Source of the DNA: an uncultured Aquimarina sp.
GTDB taxonomy: Bacteria; Bacteroidota; Bacteroidia; Flavobacteriales; Flavobacteriaceae
Length of the DNA: 64,000 bases
Direction of reading: 5' to 3'
NCBI GenBank assembly: GCA_947498815.1
Contig: CANMLU010000020.1
Span: forward strand, 22,909-86,908
The translations under genes and the position numbers were made by a program. The notes beneath the pieces are model-generated. The model searched no databases. It had not been told where the DNA came from and worked only from the letters and a program-made list of their open reading frames with translations. Positions 36,401 through 46,168 of the stretch are shown here, one piece after another (within the stretch, counting starts at the first letter, position 1; each line of letters opens with the position of its first letter).

Positions 36401-38074
36401 GGTAAGGTTAATACTAATATCAAATACCAACTCTGCCTGATTAACTGATGTGGTTTGCAAAGCGATTTCATTTATCGTAACCGGAAAATTGGCCAGGCTC
36501 TGCTTGCCTTGATACCCAAAATAATCTACCGAAAGCTTGGGCGACTCTGTTTGCAGTACCATTCCCTCAAAAACAACCCCTTTAAAATCAACTGTTTTAC
36601 TATTACCAGAATCCTTTTTTAATCCACTCTCAACACCAAACGACCCATTAAGCATGGCTTTGGGTCGAAATACACCATCTTCAACTTTCATTTCGACATA
36701 AGAGTCTTTGGTTAAACGTGTTTTGGCGTTAAAAACATCGAAATCAATCTCATCGGTATTTGTTACTCTAAGAAGATACTCATTTGGCCTTATAACCGCG
36801 TCATACTTTAAACGATCCTCTCCAGAAACCGGAAGCATTAGCTCTCCATTAAACTCTGCAACCCTAATACTATTTGTTTCTATCTCGAGTAAAAAATGAT
36901 CTAATGAAAATTTCCATTTTGAAGCAGAACCCTCGTCGATAGAAATAATGTTTTCTCCCAGAAACGTTCCGGTAACCCCCTGATCATCTATAATCAGATT
37001 AGAAGCACGAAACGCAACCCTCTTATTATCTTGCCTTTTTTTAAAGGCTTTGGGCAATATCACGTCTAATGTTTTAATATAGACCCCTCTCCATAAATCA
37101 GGTCTGCCACTATAATACTTGGACAAGTACTCTTGTGGCATTGCTTCATCATTTCTTAAATCACTAAAATCAAGTATCGCTGTATTTATTTTAAAAGTTG
37201 TACCCTCGAGTCCGCTAAGTCCAAATTCTGGCAAGTCTATATTGGCTACAATATCGTTCCAGTCGCTAACCACAGCCTTAAAATTTCCTTCTACATACCC
37301 CACCGTTTTCTTTCCATCATTATCCACGGGGTACAGCAATCCTTCAGAAAATTTAAGATCTGCATCAATACCAAGCTCTTTAAACCCCGAGCAGTCGATG
37401 GTTGCATAGGTTGCTGGTTTTTCAAAACTACCATTAAGGGTAATGACTGCTTTACCGTTATTGATGTTCATCCTAAACTGAGAAATAAGGTTGAGTTTTG
37501 CGTCTCCGATAATACCACCTTCATGTGAAAGCTTTACATTATTCGCTCCAAGAATCAATGTACCTTTTGGAGTTTCGACTTTAAGAAACACTATCATCTC
37601 TGTATAGGCGGGTTTAAATACAGCTTTTGCAATACCCACGGTATACTTTACATTACTAATCTCTATTGGACGAATAGCCACAGGGAGTTCCCCCAGGCTA
37701 TCATCAGACAAAAGATCTACATAATTTTGGCTTTGCTCTATTCTATCAAATGTATTGATAGCCATATCCAGCCACTTTTGATTAACCAGTGCGTCTGCCG
37801 TGTTAAACAGAAACCCTTCTTGAGAAAAGTTTTCATTTAACCCATTAACCACTAAAGGAGTATCATATTTATCAAGAGATTTAAAATTTCTAAAAACTTT
37901 AAGAGACTTACTAGCCAACCTACTTGAAGTGCTTACAGAACTTAAACTATCTCTTACCGTGTTATTTGATTTAAAAGCATCACTCTTTAATCGCAACCCA
38001 TCATTAACGACTGAAGCTCTTGTTGAGAAACAAAAAAACAGGAATACTATTACAATTGGTATACATCTATTCAT
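33446..38074 (-). CDS. Large secreted beta-rich protein of unknown function
   Basis: 1542 residues with a signal peptide (MNRCIPIVIVFLFFCFSTRAS). It has no domain that I recognise. The first ~600 residues show repeated beta-strand patterns with 'anchoring' phrases (KLNLISQFRMNINNGKAVITLNGSFE). A glycine-rich central part (about 650-1100) alternates hydrophobic strands (VFAGFSLNSFGGGFYNHMKMAG), as in barrels or shells. A linker and a C-terminal ~350 residues follow. There is no T9SS signal. It is flanked by the toxin-like 1722-residue gene upstream (a hairpin/promoter element lies between) and the fibronectin protein downstream (overlap). Shell, chaperone or translocation roles are possible but not shown. 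Confidence 0.7.
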   Translation of the reverse strand: MNRCIPIVIVFLFFCFSTRASVVNDGLRLKSDAFKSNNTVRDSLSSVSTSSRLASKSLKVFRNFKSLDKYDTPLVVNGLNENFSQEGFLFNTADALVNQKWLDMAINTFDRIEQSQNYVDLLSDDSLGELPVAIRPIEISNVKYTVGIAKAVFKPAYTEMIVFLKVETPKGTLILGANNVKLSHEGGIIGDAKLNLISQFRMNINNGKAVITLNGSFEKPATYATIDCSGFKELGIDADLKFSEGLLYPVDNDGKKTVGYVEGNFKAVVSDWNDIVANIDLPEFGLSGLEGTTFKINTAILDFSDLRNDEAMPQEYLSKYYSGRPDLWRGVYIKTLDVILPKAFKKRQDNKRVAFRASNLIIDDQGVTGTFLGENIISIDEGSASKWKFSLDHFLLEIETNSIRVAEFNGELMLPVSGEDRLKYDAVIRPNEYLLRVTNTDEIDFDVFNAKTRLTKDSYVEMKVEDGVFRPKAMLNGSFGVESGLKKDSGNSKTVDFKGVVFEGMVLQTESPKLSVDYFGYQGKQSLANFPVTINEIALQTTSVNQAELVFDISINLTSEGDGGNGGGARLAIKAKLQDQDGRDKWKYDGIDLERINVNMEVAGLELKGAVFIFEDDEEYGTGFAGAVGAKFSVGMSLEVEAKALFGKKDDFRYWFADANVKPPRPLPVFAGFSLNSFGGGFYNHMKMAGVDLSPSAAYNTIGTSTSGVVYEPYKQNGFGMKATVGLITTGSEELFHGSLEFGISFLRSGGLQEVYFKGEGEMISGISNDFYEKLEDKLALISQGDDIPASDYRPEGRISANVFIKFDFVNDVFHGSSELYLNFGILEGVDDNGRAGKLDFYVARDEWHLLIGTPKHPVGVKMNLGPINLTTAAYFMAGDNIPGSPPPPDVVADILGLDISKLDYTRDLNMLESGKGLAFGSHWSMSTGNLKFLIFYASFSAGLGFDIMVKDYGEARCKGSSDQIGLNGWYANGQAYGYFQGEIGLKFKIFGKRKKITIFKGAAAALMQARLPNPIWLRGYVGGKYSVLGGLIKGRFRFKIELGDKCEVIGGSPLDGIVVIGDMAPKDESKDVDVFALPQVSFNLQVNKIFELPDDSGDHKYKILLDKFELTKDGKPIEGEVKWNKYNSLATFYSHEILPPKSDLKAYVQLHFEEQVNGAWEVIKNDGEVSLETKEITFTTGTAPKTIPPSNIEYMYPVKDQKYFFIDEYNTAYIKLKRGQQYLFDQAPGFRKTMIMNTTSGDSFVKDFQYNAANKQVTFELPEQIATQTDYEVMIKLVPPSDNNVANNIKEEYVSQNLDKSEEGNEVSVRSNTLSGTAIKAVDRDLLDYKFRTSEYTTFDKKMKAVNKDDDLYVQIPFPYGLALSTQIDPVEPFDITELEGSAYSGHEPLLVATAILEDSYYKNHIYPLLYQEYPLENRFSVTRDTEKVGVPPIEGVEPLSWYLTSIENDLPTHSYNDFLPYRYNLTLYYLQDFEDLRIQIINSDISWVRKNEYYYDLVVKSFPHMRKGNYKTKLEYKLPGQLQYTARDIRKYYNPLYDEE

Positions 38075-38152
38075 AGTGTAAGGGCAAAAAATTATTATTC
38101 TTTATTAACCTATAGTGTTTTATCATCAAACGATTCCAAACATTCTAGGATA

Positions 38153-38204
38153 CAATATTACATGTTTAACAAACAAAAAAAACCACTGAAAACAGTGGTT
38201 TTTT
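38153..38204 (-). promoter_or_regulatory. Palindrome CACTG-AAAA-CAGTG: promoter copy (38153-38197) and terminator hairpin
   Basis: The palindrome at 38184-38197 is extended by CC/GG and A/T runs into a strong hairpin (38173-38204) 93 bp after the 1722-residue gene, so it can terminate that transcript. It also carries the CTGAAAACAG motif. Exactly 23 bp downstream toward the 1542-residue gene lies TAATATTG (38160-38153), one mismatch from TAnnTTTG. Both roles are possible. Confidence 0.55.
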
Positions 38205-38296
38205 TCTCTAACTATGAAGAATTACAAAATTAACCCTAAGCCTCACACTACAGCCTGTCGCATTCTTCAAAAAAAAAACAAACAAAAACAATCTAT

Positions 38297-41200
38297 CTAT
38301 TCTATTTTCCTAAATCCAATTTCATTTCCTGTCTGCAAAATATCAACATCATTATGATTACCAACGACAGTACCATTGGTCAAAAACTTTTTCTTTAAAA
38401 ACGCTCCATTATTATCAATTCTAGCTACTTCTTCGCTTTTACCATCAATAGTTCTAATTACCTTTACATCGCCAACTTTAATCCCACTAAATTTTACTGG
38501 TAACTTTGTGTCAAAAAGCTTATCAACCTGATCTAATCCATCAATTAATTTTTGTTTACTTGCGCCAGCCATTAATGTTTTTAGGGCTTCAAACGATTTA
38601 TTTCCACCATACTCAAAGCGCGAGTGTACATTAGCCAAAATCTCAAGGTTTTTACCGTTATTTGCAACCCTTATGGCACTGTAGGGTTCTAAAACTCTCC
38701 ATGCTTTTCTAAGATCAGCTCTCCTGCCAGGAGTTGCATTATCAAATATATTTTTAATTTTTGAATACCTACTATCGGCCAATACCGATTCTAAAGAGGA
38801 AACTCGTTTTCCCAATATTACCTCTTGCTCTTTGATCACTTGTTGTTTTGTTGTTGGGTCACCAAAAGCATTAGGATCATTTTCGATTTCTTTCAAAAAG
38901 TTTTCTGCTCCAGTTTTGATTTTTACACTCAAATCCCGAGCCTTTATTCCTTTTTGAATTATATCCAAGTAAAATTTTGTTGCCTTACATGTTTCATTGG
39001 CATCGCAGCCCTCTGCATATTTTAATAAAAATTCAACCGTAGAAAGTGTTAATTTTACATTCTCAAAATCAAGAAGTGTTTGATCGCTTACATTTTGTAA
39101 TAACCTCTTAAGATCACTAAGGTTAATATCATTTGGAGCAACACCACCAATTATCATCTTGAGATCAGCTATAATATCATTTTTATCTGATACGTTATTG
39201 ATCAATTGGGGGTTATCCTCTATTTCTTCAAGCAAATCACCAGCATTTCTTTTTATTGCCGCTCTTTGCACTAGTGAAGTAACACCTCCTGTTAATCCTA
39301 TGGCGTCACCAAAAAGTCCAAGTTTATCACAAAACGACTTTGCTGAGCTTGTATTTTGCTGCCCGGCCCCGCTTGGAGGATCACAAAGGGTTGAATATTT
39401 AAGCATTAGGTTCACACTAGACACCATGGCATCTGCCCCTTGCAATGCTTGAACCAAATCATCAAGTTTACCGAGCTTGGCAAGATGTCTTAATTTTGCA
39501 ATGTTTCCTACTCCAGATGCCGTAAGTGCGGCCTCAAAAGCAAAATTAACTCCTCGATCTGTATTACTAGTTGAAGCGTTTTCGGCTATTGCTTTAAGAA
39601 CAAACATAGGTATAGCCGTTTCTTCTACAGCAAAACCAGGACTTACTACATCTTGATATTTTACTAATCTTATAGGATCATAGATATCGTATGATCCCAA
39701 ATAGTTATAATTTGTATACATTCCGTCTCCGGATCCAGTACCTGGCCCAGCAACCACAGTTGTAGCTTTTTCGCTAAATCGCACTGTGGTTTCTAGTTTT
39801 TCAAACGAAAGCTTATAATCACTAAAGTAAAAACCTAATGTTTGTTCATTTTGGTATGGTATGTCATGTACAGCATTGGTGGCAAAACCAGTTTTTTTCC
39901 AAGCCTTATGAAGCACATTAATAAATTTGGTAAAATTATCACCTCCCCCCCAATTATCAATACGACTGTACAACTTTCTAAATGCTATATCACCATCTAT
40001 TTTTTCACTTTTCAACTTTGAAAGAAACGCTTCTGGGGCTCTTTTTCCTAGCGCCTCCATAATGGTAATTACCGCATCTTCTTCTGATACTCCTTTATCA
40101 TTTACCGAACAACTTAACAGCGCACTAAATGCCAACCACAATTTCTCGTTACTAATGAAATTTGAATCATGAATATAGGAGAGATAGCTACTTGGTATTT
40201 CTGAAAAATAGGTATCTATATTATTGCAATCCACATTTTGAAAAATACCATCTTCGGGAAAAAATTCATCATTAAGATAATCTATAATCTTTACAGAATA
40301 ATTCGAAGCATAAGGAGCCTCATGGCTTGTTTCACGGTTTATTTTAAGGTAATTACAGAATGTTTCGATATCATCATGATGATCAAACTTAAAAACAAAA
40401 TTGTCCTTATCTGTTTTTATTACAAGTTCGTAATACACCCCAGCATCAAAAACTAATGCGGTTGTACTCTTTTTAATTTCGAATACTTCATTACCTGGCA
40501 CAACATTTATTTGAAGATTCTCAAAAGACGGTTGGTCTTCTAATTTAAAACTTAACTCTTTGCCATCTAAATTAAATTTGTACGCTCCATTCAAATTTAT
40601 TGCTTTTGGCACATTACGCCCATTTCTAGGTGCTTTGATAAAAGTTTTCCACGTAAAATCTTCTTCTACTCCATTATACCTCTTCTTAATATACTTTAAT
40701 ATTTTTTCAACCTTTTCCTTTTTACCAGCTAGAACATTATTACTTGCTCCATCCTCATCATCCTGAAACAAGTATAACTGCAATCCTGGGGCATGTATTT
40801 TTTTCCAATCCAAATGTGTTAATTTGGTACCGTTATTGTAATCCATCAACAAATCTGTGCTACCTTGAGAGCTTCCATATTCCACAAAAGGGTGCTCTAG
40901 ACCAAAAACTCCATGCCCCAATTCATGGGCAATAGTACGAGCTTGATTTGTTTCACTAAATACAAATCCGTACTGCTTTTTTAATGGCATGAATCCCGAT
41001 TGTGAAGTCTCAGACAATTGTAAATTGGTTGCAAATATGTAATATACATTGTCGTTATAATTAATTTGTTCTTTAACATAAGCGTTTATAGCCTTTTCTT
41101 CATCTGTATAATGGGATACTATACCACTATCTCCAACATCAAGAACACCATTCCCGTTAATATCCCATGCATTTTGAGGCACTGTGACGGCATTAGAAAT

Positions 41201-43465
41201 AGTTATGTCAAAATTGACACCAACCTTGTTGTAGATCTTATTGATTTTTTCACCTAATCTAGATACCATATTAGCTCCATTAACAGGTACTATTACAACC
41301 TTGACATTTGCTGTTTTATCGGACCCCAAATGTGTTAAATTCAATTTTCCTGCAACGGCATACTTACTTGATTTGTCTTTAGGAACAACTGTTGCCAAAA
41401 TTTCTTCGGTAGCATAGTCAAATTTTCTTTTTAGAGACAATGTAACTTCATTTCCTTTCCAATCTGCATCTACTTCAATCCCTTTTTTGGTTTTAAAAAC
41501 TATGTCTTTACTGGTTATATCAGGATTTGTTATTGTTACCGCAGCTTTTACGAAATCTTCTCCATTGATTTTGGAAATCGCTTTATAGGCAACTTTATAC
41601 TCGTCTCCATTTGATAATTGTATGGTTTCATACTCCTTACTCAATCCCGAGGGATATTGATCTAAAGCCTGATCATAACTATAAAATCCAGAAGGCAGAA
41701 AATCAATTACTACCCCATTTGCTGTTAATTCTACAACTTCACCATCAGTAATCCCTGTAGTATTTGATTCGGTTACCATCCCTCCTTCTGCCATATGACC
41801 TTGTTGGATTTCGCCATCTTCACTTACAGACCAGGCAGTACCATCTGCGTCTCTAATTACCGCATCCTCGGCTCCAGGAATAACATGCTCTACACCATTT
41901 GCATCACTAACAACAGTTGCACCATCTTGATTTACCCTAATGTTTGTAATATCAAAAGCTACATCTACATAGTTAACTTCTTCATCATCTCCATTAATTA
42001 ATTCAACCAAATCTAAATTAAGATCTACGTCTAATTGTTCTCCATCGCCAAAAGCAGAGTCATACAATGTTACTATCTCACCTTCAGCTAATTGTTTATC
42101 TGTATTAACAAGTATATTTTTATAAGTAACTCCAAATCTGGCGAGTTCTAAATAAGGTATACTCACATATCCTGTTCCTGATAATCTACCACCGCTTTCA
42201 CTTTCTATACCGGTAATAGTAACCACAAAATCTCCAGCAGTAATTCTATCACCCACCTGGATACCTTGATAAGGTTCTCTGTTGTTAATAGCAATTTCAT
42301 CGGGCACAATACCGCAATTATAATTGGCTGTCTCGTCCTGGGCTGTTGCAGTGGTTATTAATTGCTCTTCTGAATATTCGCTATACTGATATTTACATTT
42401 TGCTTTGACTTTATATTCATATGTAGTACCGGGTTTCAAATCCCAAACGGTTGCCCATCCGCTATTGGTTCGCATCGTAAACCATTGTGCATTTGGTTTA
42501 TCGTTTTCGCGATATGCAATAACGTATTCCGTATATGTAGCAGGATCTTCATCCCAAAAAACATTAATTTTTGATATTCCTTTGGCTTCTGCATAAACAT
42601 TTTCTGGAGGATCACATGGTTCTGTTCGGGAAAACCAAAACACTTCGCTTTTTCCTTCATTCTTAAATAACCCTATTTCTTCTGCCCCTTGTAAGGCCTT
42701 GGCTCTTATTTGCCATGCATACCTCTTATCTGGAAGCAATTGAGGATCAGCCGGCCCATAAACATAAGCATTTGCCCTGGTCGTTGTCTCAAATATTGGT
42801 GGAGATGATAAAAAAGCAGTTTGTGGATCAATAGTATCATCCCAGATTTCGACAATACTTAGCTCATATTCGACATTACTCACATTAATATTTCTTGGAG
42901 TCCATTGAAAAACAATATTATCAACCAGTTTTGGTTCTATATTAGTTGCATTAAGAGGAAGATTTAATATCGGAGGATCATTTCTAAATATGTACGTTGT
43001 TGCACATCCTTTTTCTGACAACCTATTACCTGTTATAAAATCAAATACCTCAAAACAGAACTGATAATTACCTTCGGGTATACCCTGCCCATAGGTACTC
43101 GGATTAATTCCTTGCAAATTTTGAAACTCGAAATACGGAGCCAATTCGGCATTGGTTAGAACCAAGGGAGTACCTCCTTGAATAAATAATGGTGCTGCCC
43201 CTGAAACAAATTCTGTACTCTGAAAATTAATCCCTCTACCCTTAAAAGAGACCCTTAATTTAATTTGGCGATTATTAATAGTAATATCACTAAGCAATAA
43301 CTGAACCCTTAACGGGCTGTTAATGGTAGTTGCATCGGCATAGTTATAAAAATTAATAGGCGCAGGAGGGTTTACTTGTGGTATCACATTTACAGGAAAA
43401 CGTTGACCGCTTACATTAAAAGTTACAAAAAGCAACAGACAAATAATAGATACTAGTTTTTTCAT
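38297..43465 (-). CDS. Giant secreted fibronectin/zincin protein with polymorphic-toxin-like C-terminus
   Basis: 1722 residues. Signal peptide (VSIICLLLFVTFNVSGQ), then an N-terminal module (about 20-170) resembling one seen in many large Bacteroidetes surface proteins (perhaps the TANFOR domain; name from memory). Fibronectin-like domains include one at ~280-370. A zincin motif HELGHGVFGLEH lies at residues 847-858 (H847, E848, H851, H858), with LMDYNN about 20 residues later as a possible Met-turn. The last ~350 residues are helical and match the pre-toxin style of flavobacterial polymorphic toxins (DLRKAWRVLEPYSAIR), ending in a short beta-rich tip. No known nuclease or other toxin domain is visible at the tip. 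It starts 3 bp after the barrel gene and is probably carried by it. Confidence 0.7.
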   Translation of the reverse strand: MKKLVSIICLLLFVTFNVSGQRFPVNVIPQVNPPAPINFYNYADATTINSPLRVQLLLSDITINNRQIKLRVSFKGRGINFQSTEFVSGAAPLFIQGGTPLVLTNAELAPYFEFQNLQGINPSTYGQGIPEGNYQFCFEVFDFITGNRLSEKGCATTYIFRNDPPILNLPLNATNIEPKLVDNIVFQWTPRNINVSNVEYELSIVEIWDDTIDPQTAFLSSPPIFETTTRANAYVYGPADPQLLPDKRYAWQIRAKALQGAEEIGLFKNEGKSEVFWFSRTEPCDPPENVYAEAKGISKINVFWDEDPATYTEYVIAYRENDKPNAQWFTMRTNSGWATVWDLKPGTTYEYKVKAKCKYQYSEYSEEQLITTATAQDETANYNCGIVPDEIAINNREPYQGIQVGDRITAGDFVVTITGIESESGGRLSGTGYVSIPYLELARFGVTYKNILVNTDKQLAEGEIVTLYDSAFGDGEQLDVDLNLDLVELINGDDEEVNYVDVAFDITNIRVNQDGATVVSDANGVEHVIPGAEDAVIRDADGTAWSVSEDGEIQQGHMAEGGMVTESNTTGITDGEVVELTANGVVIDFLPSGFYSYDQALDQYPSGLSKEYETIQLSNGDEYKVAYKAISKINGEDFVKAAVTITNPDITSKDIVFKTKKGIEVDADWKGNEVTLSLKRKFDYATEEILATVVPKDKSSKYAVAGKLNLTHLGSDKTANVKVVIVPVNGANMVSRLGEKINKIYNKVGVNFDITISNAVTVPQNAWDINGNGVLDVGDSGIVSHYTDEEKAINAYVKEQINYNDNVYYIFATNLQLSETSQSGFMPLKKQYGFVFSETNQARTIAHELGHGVFGLEHPFVEYGSSQGSTDLLMDYNNGTKLTHLDWKKIHAPGLQLYLFQDDEDGASNNVLAGKKEKVEKILKYIKKRYNGVEEDFTWKTFIKAPRNGRNVPKAINLNGAYKFNLDGKELSFKLEDQPSFENLQINVVPGNEVFEIKKSTTALVFDAGVYYELVIKTDKDNFVFKFDHHDDIETFCNYLKINRETSHEAPYASNYSVKIIDYLNDEFFPEDGIFQNVDCNNIDTYFSEIPSSYLSYIHDSNFISNEKLWLAFSALLSCSVNDKGVSEEDAVITIMEALGKRAPEAFLSKLKSEKIDGDIAFRKLYSRIDNWGGGDNFTKFINVLHKAWKKTGFATNAVHDIPYQNEQTLGFYFSDYKLSFEKLETTVRFSEKATTVVAGPGTGSGDGMYTNYNYLGSYDIYDPIRLVKYQDVVSPGFAVEETAIPMFVLKAIAENASTSNTDRGVNFAFEAALTASGVGNIAKLRHLAKLGKLDDLVQALQGADAMVSSVNLMLKYSTLCDPPSGAGQQNTSSAKSFCDKLGLFGDAIGLTGGVTSLVQRAAIKRNAGDLLEEIEDNPQLINNVSDKNDIIADLKMIIGGVAPNDINLSDLKRLLQNVSDQTLLDFENVKLTLSTVEFLLKYAEGCDANETCKATKFYLDIIQKGIKARDLSVKIKTGAENFLKEIENDPNAFGDPTTKQQVIKEQEVILGKRVSSLESVLADSRYSKIKNIFDNATPGRRADLRKAWRVLEPYSAIRVANNGKNLEILANVHSRFEYGGNKSFEALKTLMAGASKQKLIDGLDQVDKLFDTKLPVKFSGIKVGDVKVIRTIDGKSEEVARIDNNGAFLKKKFLTNGTVVGNHNDVDILQTGNEIGFRKIE

Positions 43466-43468
43466 AAG

Positions 43469-45982
43469 CTATAGTTTATTAACATACCAAAGTTCAAATT
43501 TATCTGGATCGGTATGCTTAACAGATTCTTCTAAATAAAATTCAATTATTCGAGTGATCATATATAATCTGATCTTTTGATCTGATTCATCTCGATCCTT
43601 CATTCTAAATATGTTTTCTTTTTCGAGTTCCATAATTGTCGCCAAAAGTTTGTCTGGGTTTTCTACAGACTCAATAGTTTTATAACTACTTATAATAGGC
43701 AACATCCATCGATGACCTATTAATCTTGCTAATGCTTTATCACTTTTGTATATTAAATTGGCGTATTCTTTCTTTTTACTCTTATCTTCTTTTTCTCTTT
43801 CTACCTGGTTTAATTTATGAAGCGAGTGATTATCTACTGCAACTTTGGCTTTTACAAATGAAGATTCAAAAGCATAATCCAATCTATTCATATCCCTTCT
43901 CAATTCTGTAAGAATATCAAATACCAATTGGTTGTATCCTTTTAAAAAATCATCATAACTGTACAACTCCTCCAAGAATTCTAACGCCTTCTTTTTATAC
44001 AAGTTTACCTCCTTCTGATCGGAAACAATACTTCTTAACATAGTTAATTCTCCCTTTTTATAAACGGGTATGTGATCAAAACGAGAATGATTTTGCAGGG
44101 TTTTCAATTGGTCGTCAACCTGAGGCATAGTACCAGAATATAAAGAGTCTCTGTACCTAAAATTGATCAATTCTGTTCGTTGGTTTTTACTCTTGTTTTT
44201 TATTTTGTTTTGACTTTGTCTTTTGGGGAATTTGATATTTGGTTTGAATTTACCAAAGGTGTAATTATATCCAAAAGTAACTGTGAAATCCTGATTGTAA
44301 GATGAGGCAGAATTTCTAAATTGGGATAATACATTAACCCTAAAGTTATGTTTTTTCTTGTATGTATAATTTCCTCCTAATCTAATATTAGTAACATCCC
44401 CTTGTTTTTCTCCTTCAATATTGGTCTGATTATAACCAACAGATGAAGTCGTCCGTAATTTCTTTTCAAAAAATTGTTTAGTGACCGATAAGGCAGGGCC
44501 ATATGTTATAGTATTATCTGTGCCAATAGTACTATAACTAACATTTACAGATCCAGAAATATTGAGATTTATCAAAGGATACCCTAATGTATAAGACGAA
44601 CTTGTATTATAAAAATTAGACTCTCCGTTTTCGGTAATTTCTCCGCCTTGCTTATTTATAGCCCCTTGATAGGAAAAAGCAAAATTTAGATTCTCTTTTT
44701 TCGATTCCTCATCCTTTAAAATAAAATTAGCATTCAGGTTGGCGTTTTGAGTTATTTGTTGAAAATCCAGAGTATCCAGATTATCTGATTGCGAGACCTC
44801 ATTAATAAAATCAAATTGGTTCTTAATATTTGTATAGGATTGAAAGTTGGAATACCCTCCTGAAACTGTAATTTTATCTGAAGCTATATAATTTATAGTA
44901 AAAGCACTTACAATCCTTTGGAGCGCAGAACTCTTTGTATTATTCAAATCGTCCTTTTGTAACCCTCCATTTAAAGATAGATTAACTTTATTTTTAAATA
45001 TTGTTTGTGTAGCATTTAAGGTAATATTTTCCATATCATTATTGAAGAAATAAGCTCCAAGTGTTCTATAATCTGGATCTACACGTTCGTAGCCAACACC
45101 TATATTTCCTTGACCGACCTGATAGTTAAAATTTACATTATAGGCATTAAAACTTTGTGTAGTTTCATTAGTCTGTATGAACCCTGACAATACAGAAGAT
45201 GAAGCTCTCTCTCCATCTTTACTAATATCTTCTGTAATTAATGAAGATGCATATTCGGCTCTTATCTCTCCTTTATCAAATAACTTAACATTTCCTTCTA
45301 CGCTAGCTACTACATTTTCTTTTGGAAGTAACTCTAATTCTAATGGCACTGGGTTTTCAATTGAATTTTCAATATCATTTGCTCTAAAAACAATTGCACC
45401 CAACGAGAATTTATCATTGTGATAACCGGCTTTAATACCATACCCTTTTCTTTTATATGCCGGTTGGGATTGAGGGTCTTTTACATTGTACTCTGACTCC
45501 TTTAATAACCTACCATACATTGCACTTATTTTAAATCCTGTTTTAGGAGGAGCAAGATCAAAACCAAAACCTGTGAACTGATGACCATTTAAAGTGTATG
45601 GCGAGAATGTCATATTTACATCACCAATATGAGTAGTAACCCATTTGTAAGAAGGATGAATACTTAGTCGATTAAACGAAAAAGGATTATTGCCTTTAAA
45701 CTTTTGATTAGAGTAGGAAAAAGAAAAAGGAATATTATACAAACCACTTATATTTAAATTAACATTACCATTTAAAAAATACGTAAAAGGCTCTCTGTTT
45801 GAACTACCATCATAAAAAACAGTGTTAGCAGCAACACCTCCGGTAAGTTTAAAAAGTTTTGCCTTTCCAATCCTTCCTAAATCCTGTCCAAAGCAAGAAC
45901 TAACAAACCCTACAAAAAAAATTATTAGCAACCTAAAAGCTAATAAGTTGTTTCTTGACAAGGCATTCCAAAAACCTTTCAC
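43469..45982 (-). CDS. Predicted outer-membrane beta-barrel protein with helical C-terminal domain
   Basis: 837 residues starting at GTG. After a signal peptide (about 12-32) come some 600 residues of alternating amphipathic strands rich in aromatic residues and N/G turns (NIPFSFSYSNQKFKG, ISAMYGRL, VNVSYSTIG), typical of an outer-membrane barrel. The last ~200 residues are charged and helical (KKALEFLEELYSYDDFLKGYNQLV) and may face the periplasm or bind partners. No family was recognised. It is the first gene of the leftward cluster, only 3 bp from the toxin-like gene, and its promoter carries the CTGAAAACAG motif (46055-46100). It most plausibly anchors or exports the giant proteins downstream. 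Confidence 0.72.
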   Translation of the reverse strand: MKGFWNALSRNNLLAFRLLIIFFVGFVSSCFGQDLGRIGKAKLFKLTGGVAANTVFYDGSSNREPFTYFLNGNVNLNISGLYNIPFSFSYSNQKFKGNNPFSFNRLSIHPSYKWVTTHIGDVNMTFSPYTLNGHQFTGFGFDLAPPKTGFKISAMYGRLLKESEYNVKDPQSQPAYKRKGYGIKAGYHNDKFSLGAIVFRANDIENSIENPVPLELELLPKENVVASVEGNVKLFDKGEIRAEYASSLITEDISKDGERASSSVLSGFIQTNETTQSFNAYNVNFNYQVGQGNIGVGYERVDPDYRTLGAYFFNNDMENITLNATQTIFKNKVNLSLNGGLQKDDLNNTKSSALQRIVSAFTINYIASDKITVSGGYSNFQSYTNIKNQFDFINEVSQSDNLDTLDFQQITQNANLNANFILKDEESKKENLNFAFSYQGAINKQGGEITENGESNFYNTSSSYTLGYPLINLNISGSVNVSYSTIGTDNTITYGPALSVTKQFFEKKLRTTSSVGYNQTNIEGEKQGDVTNIRLGGNYTYKKKHNFRVNVLSQFRNSASSYNQDFTVTFGYNYTFGKFKPNIKFPKRQSQNKIKNKSKNQRTELINFRYRDSLYSGTMPQVDDQLKTLQNHSRFDHIPVYKKGELTMLRSIVSDQKEVNLYKKKALEFLEELYSYDDFLKGYNQLVFDILTELRRDMNRLDYAFESSFVKAKVAVDNHSLHKLNQVEREKEDKSKKKEYANLIYKSDKALARLIGHRWMLPIISSYKTIESVENPDKLLATIMELEKENIFRMKDRDESDQKIRLYMITRIIEFYLEESVKHTDPDKFELWYVNKL

Positions 45983-46054
45983 GTTACAAAATCATTTTTA
46001 AATATTCTTATTTAGCTATAAATATTTTTACATTATAAAGCTAAATTCAAACAA

Positions 46055-46100
46055 CAAAAATAGCATCACTGCAGAAAGGATAAAACACTGTTTTCAGGGG
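46055..46100 (-). promoter_or_regulatory. Motif promoter of the barrel/giant-protein operon
   Basis: On the minus strand: CCCCTGAAAACAGTG (46100-46086), exactly 23 bp, then TATTTTTG (46062-46055). The motif lies about 50 bp upstream of the expected start site, an activator-like position, with no TTG at -33. The gene start (45982) is 73 bp beyond the box. Confidence 0.7.
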
Positions 46101-46168
46101 TTTTTAAATTGGTTTTGTGAGATAAACATAAAGTTACATCTTATCGAATCCATAAAAACAGGGTTGCC

